A stretch of 5,204 nucleotides of DNA from Clostridiales bacterium DTU092 (GTDB lineage Bacteria > Bacillota > Clostridia > Caldicoprobacterales > Caldicoprobacteraceae): contig LFTM01000086.1 of the NCBI GenBank assembly GCA_001513505.1, positions 1 through 5,204 on the forward strand, given 5' to 3'. This document shows, one piece after another, positions 1 through 5,204 of this stretch; within the stretch, counting starts at the first letter, position 1; every line of letters begins with the position of its first letter. The notes beneath the pieces are model-generated. The model was not told the DNA's origin. It ran no database searches and saw nothing but the letters and a program-made list of their open reading frames with translations. A program made the translations under genes and the position numbers.

Positions 1-1
1 C

Positions 2-1414
2 AATCCGCTGTACGATAGTATCTTTCTGGGAAATCAGCGTATTGTCTGGTTACCTGTTGCTACGCTGGCTAAAAGCACATATATCAACTATACTTTTTAT
101 CTGATCGGAGACGTTGATGTTGCCACCAGCTCCAGAGACTCGGATCATATCGTATATGATAAGGTTTTGACATTGTCAAGGGGAATATATGACAGCAATA
201 ACAATCTACAGGCCATCATTGATGTCTACCTGCCCGTCAGTACAATAGAAAATGTTTTAAACAATATAAACCTGCCGGAAAATGGTGCTTGGGCGTATTA
301 TGATGCACAAGGTAATGTTATAACTTCTTTTCATATAGAGAATCTTGAGAAAGAGTATGTAAAGAACATTTTGGAGAGAGGTAATGAATCGGGTACAATA
401 TATAATGAAAACAATATACTGGTATACAGAAAAACTCCATTGAATGACGGTACGGTAATTATTTCCTATCCCAAAAGCTACATAAGTAATAGAGTAGGAA
501 TAATACGCAATATTACTCGTTGGACTGCTATGATATCTATTGCCACTGTTATACTGATTTCATATTTGTTGGCCAACTTGATTACAAGACGACTGGACCG
601 ATTAATGAGCAAGATAACTCGGATCCGTGATACGGGTAAGGCTGATGTATCAATAACCATACCCGGAAACGATGAGATAGCAAATATAGATAAAATGTTC
701 AATGTTATGATATCCCGGGTTGATTATCTTACAGAACAGCATTTGAAAGCTGAAATTTCTAAAAAAGTTATGGAAATGGAAATTCTTCAGGCCCAAATCA
801 ACCCTCATTTCCTATACAATTCTCTTTCATCGATCAAGTGGGCATTGAACAATCCAAAAAGTAAGTTTGTTCATAATGCAATTGATTCACTTGTCCGGTT
901 CTACAGACTAAGCTTGAGCAAGGGTAGAGAATTTATCTCCATAAAAGAAGAACTTGAAATAATACGTGAATATGTAAATATACAAAAATTTACCTATGAT
1001 GCGGCTTTTGAACTCATATGGGATGTTACTGAAGAAGTAAATGAGTACTATTGTATTAAGCTGATTCTTCAACCGTTTGTTGAAAATGCCATCCTACACG
1101 GGTTGAATCTAAGTAATAATAACAGCTACTTGAAAATTGGCGCGTATCTGGAAAATGGCAAAGTTGATTTTGTCATAGAAGATAATGGCAGAGGATTTGA
1201 TACAGCTATTCTAAGCTCAGTAGAAAGATCAGATGAAAAGGCTGTATATAAGGGGTTTGGGATAAATAATGCCATCCGAAGGCTAAAGCTTATCTATAGA
1301 GACCAATGTAATGTTACTATCCAGAGCAAGCCGGGGATTGGAACAAAAGTTATTATCGAAATACCGGCACTGACTTTGCAGGAAACAAGGCAGTTGTTCA
1401 AACAAATACCCTGA
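2..1414 (+). CDS. Sensor histidine kinase, YesM/LytS type (5'-truncated by window edge)
   Basis: The frame is open from base 2 to the TGA at 1412-1414, giving 470 visible residues; the true start lies upstream. The TTG at 167 is internal, because the frame before it reads as a continuous Cache-like sensor (...RIVWLPVATLAK..., ...LTLSRGIYD...). Numbering from base 2: extracytoplasmic Cache-type domain about 1-170; one membrane helix about 174-194 (WTAMISIATVILISYLLANL); HAMP about 195-245; His_kinase (PF06580) motif QAQINPHFLYNS with the likely phosphorylated His at 269; HATPase with N-box LQPFVENAILHG (Asn362), G1 box DNGRGF (394-399) and G2 box GFGINN (418-423). The family senses an external ligand, often a sugar, and phosphorylates a YesN/AraC-type response regulator that controls glycan uptake and degradation genes. 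No regulator follows it here; one may lie upstream. The glycosidase sequences downstream fit a sugar-sensing role, which is inference. The family assignment is secure; the ligand is unknown. Confidence 0.95.
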   Translation, partial: NPLYDSIFLGNQRIVWLPVATLAKSTYINYTFYLIGDVDVATSSRDSDHIVYDKVLTLSRGIYDSNNNLQAIIDVYLPVSTIENVLNNINLPENGAWAYYDAQGNVITSFHIENLEKEYVKNILERGNESGTIYNENNILVYRKTPLNDGTVIISYPKSYISNRVGIIRNITRWTAMISIATVILISYLLANLITRRLDRLMSKITRIRDTGKADVSITIPGNDEIANIDKMFNVMISRVDYLTEQHLKAEISKKVMEMEILQAQINPHFLYNSLSSIKWALNNPKSKFVHNAIDSLVRFYRLSLSKGREFISIKEELEIIREYVNIQKFTYDAAFELIWDVTEEVNEYYCIKLILQPFVENAILHGLNLSNNNSYLKIGAYLENGKVDFVIEDNGRGFDTAILSSVERSDEKAVYKGFGINNAIRRLKLIYRDQCNVTIQSKPGIGTKVIIEIPALTLQETRQLFKQIP

Positions 1415-1417
1415 TCA

Positions 1418-1576
1418 TTAAAAGGGTTTACCTTTGTTCTTTCCGACACTGATGCAAGGTGTTTATAGGTCGGCGTCAGCGGCATTTTTTCGGCACAGAC
1501 TTTGCTGGATTTCGAGCCTTTGCATGACGGGGAAGAGACCGGACTATGCGTTATGTGCAGGGATTCATACCATTTT
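1418..1576 (+). pseudogene. Degraded fragment of a GH43 beta-xylosidase-like C-terminal domain
   Basis: No intact gene exists here, but three short reading segments join into a recognisable whole. Frame 2 (1418-1465) gives LKGFTFVLSDTDARCL. Frame 1 (1459-1491) gives VFIGRRQRHF. Frame 2 again (1487-1576) gives FSAQTLLDFEPLHDGEETG followed by LCVMCRDSYHF, then TGA. From memory of the family, the C-terminal concanavalin-like domain of GH43 xylosidases/arabinofuranosidases carries the same order: a Leu-rich strand, (F/L)IGRRQxHF, xTLLxFEP, xxEEAGLxVxxxxxYHY. At least two frame changes are needed, one near 1459-1468 and one in the T run 1485-1490. The catalytic five-bladed propeller is absent, so this cannot be an active enzyme. 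It begins within a few bases of the histidine kinase stop, which suggests a deletion joined the kinase to the tail of a lost glycosidase gene. Fragment identity is moderately sure; its exact edges are not. Confidence 0.55.
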
Positions 1577-1660
1577 TGATTGGTTTAATTACAAACCGCT
1601 TAAAGATTAGCATGAAAAATTGATTATACATTATAAATTATATTACCAGCTAATTATAAA

Positions 1661-1667
1661 AAGGAGG
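1661..1667 (+). promoter_or_regulatory. Strong Shine-Dalgarno site of the GH35-like gene
   Basis: AAGGAGG lies 5 bases before the ATG at 1673. This near-perfect anti-16S match fixes the start and shows that the frameshifted gene kept a good initiation site. I see no clear -35/-10 pair in the AT-rich stretch 1600-1660. Confidence 0.85.
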
Positions 1668-1672
1668 TTGCT

Positions 1673-3165
1673 ATGAAGAACTGGTCTGAAATTAAGGAGT
1701 ACAACGGAAGGAACAGAATACATATTGATGGAAAACCGTATCTGACTCTGGGGATTCAATACGATTACCTTAATTGTACCAAAATTGAAGATTTTGATTA
1801 TCTGTTCCAGCATACAGTTTCATTAGGCTGTAATACGCTTTTCTTTCCGTTACGATGGCTTGTAATGGAGCCTGAGGAAGGAAAATACAACTGGGAAGTA
1901 CTGGATCATGCAATTGCCAGATGCCGTGAATATGGGTTGCGTATGTCACTGTTATGGTTTGGCACCAACCAGGGAGGAAGTGCAAGGCCGGCTCCCGATT
2001 GGGTAATCAATGACAGAAAGCGGTTCCCGAGAATTATCGATGAAAAGGGCAGAGAACGCGATGGCTTGTGTCCAAACAGCGAAAGTACCTTGGAAGCGGA
2101 AAAAATTCCTTCAATCAACTTCTTAACCATCTTGCTGAAGTGGATGGTAAGGAGCACACGGTTATAATGATGCAGATAGAAAACGAGGTTTGTCTGTACA
2201 TGAGCCATGAGCAGTCGGAAATAAGCTATGCAAGGCAGCAACCGGCCATGGATTTCTGGACTCCCCGCTGTTACTGTGATGTATGTAACGCCCTGTATCA
2301 AAAAGAAGGTGGCAGTGAGTTTGAGTTTGGGGTCAGGTCATTGATCAAGTATCTTAACTCATTACTTGAGGGCCAAAAGAAAATATTCCCGGTGCTAACC
2401 TATGTAAATTTTCCCATAAATCCATTGAGACCTGGTGAAGATGTGGAAATGTACTTGGAGGAGTGCCACGGTGTTGATTTTGTTGCTCCCGACTACTATG
2501 GTTTTACACCGGGAGATCTGGCTTTTGCCATACAGCATTTCAGAAGGGGCAGAAATATTCCTTTTATAGCAGAACATTCAACCGAGTCAGTTGGCGATGC
2601 TGCTATGAACCTTTATCTGTCAGTTTGTGAACACGGTGTTCAGGGATTTTCACCATGGGCAATTAATCACGCATTCGGCTGGAGAGCCTGGAGGGATGGT
2701 GTACGGGAGAAGCCATTTGTGGACAGAAATGGTGAATGGTCCGATGCCGCCGTATCCTATGGAAGGGCACAGCGGGCAATGAATTGTGCATCCAGGCAGA
2801 TTGCTGCATTGGCAGGAACCGAAGACATGATGCACTATATTTCGTACGGTGATCCAAGAAAGATTGAGGAAAGAAGATGGGGGATCAGATGGAGACTGTT
2901 GACCGGCAAAGACGGTAAATGCATTGTTTTAAGGACCGGAGAAGACGATTTTACTATATTGGGAGTAGATACATTAGTAGCTTTGAGCCCTGTGAAGTAC
3001 GGGAAAAGTATGCTGATAGAAGAAGGCAGATGGAATGATGAGCAGTGGGTGTGCAAAAGAAGAATATCTGCCGCCGAAGTATCAGAAGAAAAAGATATAA
3101 AAGGTTCAGACATTGGCGAGATAGATCTTGGAAAAGGTACTGCTTATCGGATAAGGTTAATATAG
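1673..3165 (+). pseudogene. GH35/GH42-like beta-galactosidase-type glycosidase with DUF5597-like C-terminus, split by a frameshift
   Basis: Two overlapping frames encode one protein. Codons from ATG 1673 give residues 1-144 (to ...STLEAEK) and then run into unrelated sequence ending at TAA 2165-2167. The homologous reading continues in the -1 frame from about 2104 (NSFNQLLNHLAEVDGKEHTV...) to TAG 3163-3165. Joined length is 497 residues, near the roughly 500-550 usual for this group. The N-terminus shows the clan GH-A barrel pattern of the family: LTLGIQYDY, LGCNTLFFPLRWLVMEPEEGKY, YGLRMSLLWFGTNQGG, PDWVINDRKRFPRI. The likely acid/base is the second Glu of QIENEV (E172, codon 2185-2187); the likely nucleophile is Glu in FIAEHSTE (E301, codon 2572-2574). 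Past about residue 400 a beta-rich region (EDDFTILGVDTLVALS...) resembles DUF5597. There is no signal peptide, so it is presumably cytoplasmic and acts on imported beta-galactosides or related oligosaccharides (inference). It is monocistronic-looking, with its own ribosome site and terminator. It is inactive unless slippage restores the frame or the shift is a sequence error. Confidence 0.85.
2099..2106 (+). other. Frameshift point in A6 run of the GH35-like gene
   Basis: The sequence GAAAAAAT reads GAA AAA (Glu143, Lys144) in the first frame. The family-like reading resumes as AAT TCC TTC one base back. Seven A instead of six would give ...EAEKNSFNQLL... without a break, so a single A appears to be missing. 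The Lys codon AAA can re-pair with AAA one base upstream, so -1 ribosomal slippage or polymerase slippage adding an A could restore full length. It is not a canonical X XXY YYZ heptamer in the zero frame and I see no obvious stimulatory stem immediately after it. Confidence 0.8.
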
Positions 3166-3179
3166 AGAAAATCACTGGT

Positions 3180-3214
3180 AAGATGATGTACGTTTATGTA
3201 CATCATCTTTTTTT
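3180..3214 (+). terminator. Rho-independent terminator after the GH35-like gene
   Basis: A perfect 12-bp stem, AAGATGATGTAC (3180-3191) pairing with GTACATCATCTT (3198-3209), encloses the 6-base loop GTTTAT. A run of seven T at 3208-3214 overlaps the stem foot. It starts 14 bases after the TAG and separates the glycosidase unit from the surface-protein genes. Confidence 0.93.
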
Positions 3215-3471
3215 GTGCCATCATGTCTGTAAACCAATGAGTTAAGAGAAACTATATTGCTGGTTAGATCAACCCAGGCAGGCCTTATTATTGCTTTTAA
3301 ATTTAATATTTTTTGTTACCTTTACGGTTTGCATAAAACATTTGAACTGGTTGATAGGAACAGATAATGGGAATATGCAAATAGAGCTATAATGTGAAAA
3401 TAAATCCCAATAAAAGATAAATAAATAGCGGGTTTCGACTTCATAATTTTACAAAATATCAATTTGCAACG
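3215..3471. other. Intergenic stretch without a supported gene
   Basis: This AT-rich segment holds no ORF with a ribosome site. Two overlapping frames read as hydrophobic peptides: frame 2 at 3233-3367 (…STQAGLIIAFKFNIFC…) and frame 0 at 3246-3395. Either could be a decayed remnant or chance, since AT-rich DNA yields Leu/Ile/Phe in any frame. A perfect TATAAT at 3388-3393 has no matching -35 at 16-18 bp. I recognise no RNA gene, riboswitch or insertion-sequence end. Confidence 0.5.
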
Positions 3472-3480
3472 TGCTATACT
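3472..3480 (+). promoter_or_regulatory. Probable extended -10 promoter of the first surface-protein gene
   Basis: TGC TATACT matches the extended -10 form TGnTATAAT of a housekeeping sigma-A promoter with one mismatch in the hexamer. No good -35 hexamer is seen at 16-18 bp, which extended -10 promoters can do without. Transcription would begin near 3487 and leave a leader of about 105 bases before the GTG at 3592. The 12-bp imperfect dyad GGTATAGATACC (3491-3502) lies at the predicted start of the transcript and could be an operator; that part is speculative. Confidence 0.4.
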
Positions 3481-3591
3481 GGTTTAGCAGGGTATAGATA
3501 CCATTATGAAAGACGGAGGTAGGGTATACAATCATCCAATGTGAATATAATTATCAACATATAAATAAAATTTTTAAAAGAGGTGGGTAAA

Positions 3592-4221
3592 GTGATGCAC
3601 TTCTGTAAGAGATGTGTTGTATTTGTGCTTATAGTAGTCTGTGCATTAAGTATAGTAAATTCTGCATCGGGAATTTCACAATTTTCTTCAAGCAGAGAAG
3701 TAAAAATGAGAGTCGCAGATCCCAGAAATGCATTTATATCGTTGCCAGAAATGTTGGAAATAAACATAAAGATTTTAGAGGGAGCAATTAACAAAGATGA
3801 TATGTTGCTTACACAACCACAAGGATCGGGTGGAGAATCGGAAGAGGTTATCAGAATAGAAAGTGAGCTAATAGTTAAAAACAATCTTGATAATAGTATA
3901 AGACTAAAACGGATAGATTTTAGTGACTCTAATTTAAATATTAATCCAGAGGGATATATCTTGAACAGTGGAGAAGAAAAAAAGATACCTATCAGCTATA
4001 AGGGGACTGCATCCGATATTTATGAAAAAATTATTGAAAAAAGCATCAACAGAGAATTCTCAAAAGCTGTTTTATATTTTGAATGGGATGAAGGAAGTTC
4101 AATAATTCATATGGATGTAATTATTAATTATGAACTGATGAAAAAAACACAAGAGGAAAGTACAGAGGAGGCCCCGGAGCAGGAAGAAGTAACAGTGCGT
4201 GAGCAGGACGCGATTCAATAA
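3592..4221 (+). CDS. Secreted DUF1102/SipW-dependent-like surface protein with acidic hexapeptide-repeat tail
   Basis: The start is GTG 3592 or the adjacent ATG 3595, served by AGAGGTGG (3579-3586); an upstream GTG at 3583 lies inside that ribosome site and is rejected. Residues 1-26 form a signal peptide (KR, then VVFVLIVVCALSIV, then NSASG). Next comes FSSSREVKMRV...AFISL, the motif after the leader in DUF1102-type and SipW-dependent proteins, and it aligns without gaps to the paralog starting at 4638. Residues about 85-185 are beta-rich (ESELIVKNNLDNSIRLKRI, LNSGEEKKIPISYKG, VLYFEWDEGSSIIHMDV), suggesting one extracellular beta-sandwich. From residue 192 the tail consists of Glu-rich hexapeptides (EEAPEQ, EEVTVR, EQDAIQ) and stops at TAA 4219. 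The frame stays open with more repeats to 4326, so the protein may have been about 244 residues instead of 209. Role unknown; it is probably exported and cell-surface associated. The coding call is firm; the family call is moderate. Confidence 0.82.
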   Translation: MMHFCKRCVVFVLIVVCALSIVNSASGISQFSSSREVKMRVADPRNAFISLPEMLEINIKILEGAINKDDMLLTQPQGSGGESEEVIRIESELIVKNNLDNSIRLKRIDFSDSNLNINPEGYILNSGEEKKIPISYKGTASDIYEKIIEKSINREFSKAVLYFEWDEGSSIIHMDVIINYELMKKTQEESTEEAPEQEEVTVREQDAIQ

Positions 4222-4308
4222 GAAGGCACAGTGTTAGAGGAACATACAGTGCAAGAGGAAAGCGAGGTTCCAGAGAAAGGTACGCCACTAGAGGAAGGTA
4301 CAGTAGAA
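4165..4308 (+). repeat. Eight tandem 18-bp units coding Glu-rich hexapeptides, interrupted by TAA
   Basis: From 4165 the reading frame divides into eight 18-base units with no gap: EEAPEQ, EEVTVR, EQDAIQ, (stop)EGTVL, EEHTVQ, EESEVP, EKGTPL, EEGTVE. The best-conserved DNA is GAGGAAGGTACAGT. The stop TAA (4219-4221) occupies the first-Glu position of unit four, where GAG or GAA is expected. After unit eight the frame reads HNHKE and ends at TAA 4324-4326. The units have diverged from one another, so the array is old rather than a fresh slippage product. Confidence 0.8.
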
Positions 4309-4344
4309 CACAATCATAAAGAATAAACCAGGCTAGTAAAATAT

Positions 4345-4505
4345 TTGTTTAGGAGAAATGTTTTTCTATTGCAACCGGATTGATTTTAGGACAAACATAT
4401 TTGAAATTATCAGGGATTCGGTCGAATGTAATGAATGAAGTTTATAATATTACACATAAAATAGACTTATACGAAAACAATCTGCAGTTTGCTCATAATA
4501 CCTAG
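4345..4505 (+). pseudogene. Possible small membrane protein split by a frameshift
   Basis: Frame 1 from TTG 4345 reads LFRRNVF. Frame 0 then continues SIATGLILGQTYLKLSG... and ...NEVYNITHKIDLYENN... to TAG 4503-4505. One extra T in the run 4361-4365 would join them into about 53 residues: a basic N-terminus, one hydrophobic segment (VFSIATGLILGQTYL) and a charged, possibly helical C-terminal half. The frame-0 part has coding-like amino-acid use, but there is no recognised family and no convincing ribosome site: AGGAG at 4351-4355 lies inside the reading, and its only nearby ATG, 4358, is in another frame. It sits between the two surface-protein paralogs. It could be a decayed accessory gene, or chance; I do not assign a function. 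Confidence 0.3.
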
Positions 4506-4526
4506 TACTACTTAAGTAGTACCAGG
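4501..4526. promoter_or_regulatory. 26-bp palindrome, candidate operator
   Basis: GTACTACTTAAGTAGTAC (4505-4522) is a perfect 18-bp palindrome, and the flanking CCT/AGG extends the dyad to 26 bp with one mismatched pair. With no spacer and no T run it does not look like a terminator; a protein-binding dyad upstream of the gene at 4638 is the simpler reading. Its core recurs 24 bp downstream. Confidence 0.5.
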
Positions 4527-4530
4527 TAAC

Positions 4531-4544
4531 TATACTTTAGTATA
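4531..4544. promoter_or_regulatory. Second dyad sharing the palindrome core
   Basis: TATAC (4531-4535), TTTA, GTATA (4540-4544) forms a short inverted repeat. Its central ten bases TACTTTAGTA differ at one position from TACTTAAGTA in the larger palindrome; the two centres are 24 bp apart. Paired similar dyads suggest tandem binding sites for one dimeric regulator. No promoter hexamers can be placed with confidence between here and 4638. Confidence 0.4.
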
Positions 4545-4624
4545 AGAAATAGTATCAAAAAGGGCGATGCCAGAAACTACAAGAAATGCCATAATATAAG
4601 TACAAGGTATAAACAATAATAAAT

Positions 4625-4631
4625 AGGAGGG
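4625..4631 (+). promoter_or_regulatory. Shine-Dalgarno site of the second surface-protein gene
   Basis: AGGAGGG lies 6 bases before GTG 4638. It decides the GTG start, since the first in-frame ATG is far inside the mature protein. Confidence 0.88.
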
Positions 4632-4637
4632 ATTATA

Positions 4638-5204
4638 GTGAAGAGAAGGTTTTTAGTAGCGTTCACCCTTTTAATTGTGGCATCTTTGCTGGCAGCCCTG
4701 GGAACGGGAGCTATTGATGTATTTAGTGCAACTAGGACGGCAGAGATGCAGGTGGTAACAGATGCTGATGGATTGATATCGCTTATAGGTGATGGAAAAT
4801 ATGGAAAGACTGACGGTAAAGGAAAACTAGCGTTAGATTTCACAAATACATCAGCAGGTGGTAAAGGATTCAATCCACAGGCGAAATCTGAGTTTCACAA
4901 TGTATTCACCATAACGAATAAAAGTGAAAAAACAGTTTACGTATGGTTGGAGGCCGAAGGCTGGAGTTCGCATCATAATGCTGGATTAAAATATGTAGTA
5001 AATGAAACTAATGGAAATGTTATTAAGGGGATAGATACATATAAAACAGAAACTTTGCTTGACAGCACAGGTTGGAATTTCAAGGATGGTGTAGGAAGCC
5101 TGGCATATGTAGAGCTTGAACCAGGAGAATATTTTAATGTAAATATTTATGTTAAAACCACTTTGAGCAATGGATATGGAGATCCAGGCTATGACTGGAG
5201 TCAT
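4638..5204 (+). CDS. Secreted DUF1102/SipW-dependent-like surface protein (3'-truncated by window edge)
   Basis: The frame is open for 189 codons from GTG 4638 to the window end. Residues 1-27 are a textbook signal peptide: KRRF, then LVAFTLLIVASLLAALGTGA. The mature start FSATRTAEMQVV...GLISL matches the paralog at 3592 over 21 ungapped residues with 8 identities (F, S, R, M, V, I, S, L). This is the leader-proximal pattern I associate with DUF1102 and SipW-dependent TasA/camelysin-like proteins. Further features fit that fold: FHNVFTITNKSEKTVYVWLEAEGW (about 93-116) resembles the N-x-(T/S) strand region, and VELEPGEYFNVNIYVKT (about 155-171) resembles the closing PGE strand pair. It is Gly/Asn-rich with no Cys. 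Such proteins are exported, often processed by a SipW-type signal peptidase, and are found at the cell surface or in extracellular fibres. No SipW gene is in the window, and fibre formation here is inference. No cell-wall anchor is visible, but the C-terminus is missing. Confidence 0.85.
   Translation, partial: MKRRFLVAFTLLIVASLLAALGTGAIDVFSATRTAEMQVVTDADGLISLIGDGKYGKTDGKGKLALDFTNTSAGGKGFNPQAKSEFHNVFTITNKSEKTVYVWLEAEGWSSHHNAGLKYVVNETNGNVIKGIDTYKTETLLDSTGWNFKDGVGSLAYVELEPGEYFNVNIYVKTTLSNGYGDPGYDWSH

Noticed and set aside
1421..1440. AAAGG/CCTTT hairpin followed by T-rich sequence as a terminator for the kinase gene
   Set aside because: The stem is only 5 bp of mostly A-T pairs and the tail is broken (GTTCTTT). 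It also falls inside the GH43-like reading.
1452..1610. 52-codon frame-0 ORF (MQGVYRSASAAFF... to ...FNYKPLKD)
   Set aside because: It has no ribosome site and is Cys-rich with out-of-frame composition. The other two frames of the same DNA carry the GH43-like motifs, so this is a shadow.
3257..3367. 36-codon ORF from TTG (…STQAGLIIAFKFNIFC… to …FELVDRNR)
   Set aside because: It has only a weak AAGAGAA ahead and no family resemblance I can defend, and another hydrophobic frame overlaps it. Mentioned in the intergenic entry only.
3506..3544. 12-codon leader peptide (ATG AAA GAC ... TGA) in the 5' leader of the first surface-protein gene
   Set aside because: No ribosome site precedes it, and there is no run of regulatory codons or attenuator hairpin.
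3607..3666. Lipoprotein reading of the first surface protein because of Cys residues in the leader
   Set aside because: The context IVVC lacks the small residue required before the Cys, and the motif after the leader fits ordinary signal-peptidase cleavage.
3504..3884. 126-codon minus-strand ORF
   Set aside because: It mostly overlaps the well-supported + strand gene, has no ribosome site and shows low-complexity Ser/Ile/Thr composition typical of an antisense shadow.
4553..4600. Possible c-di-GMP-type riboswitch suggested by AAAAAGGGCGATGCC
   Set aside because: The conserved GEMM core elements and paired stems are absent from the surrounding bases.

Overview
The window looks like a low-GC Firmicutes genome, most likely an anaerobic, polysaccharide-degrading member of the Clostridia. 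The evidence is AT-rich intergenic DNA, strong AGGAGG-type ribosome sites, GTG starts, a YesM/LytS-type sensor kinase and plant-glycan glycoside hydrolases. Genus cannot be fixed from the sequence. All supported genes lie on the + strand.

Positions 1-1414 hold the 3' part of a membrane sensor histidine kinase (Cache-type sensor, TM helix, HAMP, His_kinase, HATPase), cut by the window start. Directly behind its stop, 1418-1576 contains what reads as a broken fragment of the C-terminal beta-sandwich domain of a GH43 beta-xylosidase-like enzyme, spread over two frames. A GH35/GH42-like glycosidase with a DUF5597-like C-terminus follows at 1673-3165. It has a strong ribosome site and a perfect terminator, but one frameshift at a run of six A splits it. 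This half of the window is a carbohydrate sensing and degradation locus showing damage.

After the terminator, 3215-3591 has no convincing gene but holds a likely extended -10 promoter. The second half encodes two paralogous secreted proteins: 3592-4221, and 4638 running off the right edge. Both have a signal peptide followed by an F-S-x-x-R ... M-x-V ... I-S-L motif. This resembles the DUF1102 / SipW-dependent (TasA, camelysin-like) group of cell-surface beta-sandwich proteins. The first ends in tandem acidic hexapeptide repeats, and a TAA stop sits exactly where the first Glu of one repeat should be; the repeats continue in frame for 34 more codons.

Between the paralogs lie a possible small membrane protein split by a frameshift in a T run (4345-4505) and two tandem palindromes sharing the core TACTT(A/T)AGTA. 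There is no RNA gene, CRISPR array, insertion sequence or attachment site that I can support. The repeated lesions suggest either relaxed selection or sequence error at homopolymers; the in-register TAA cannot be a homopolymer length error.
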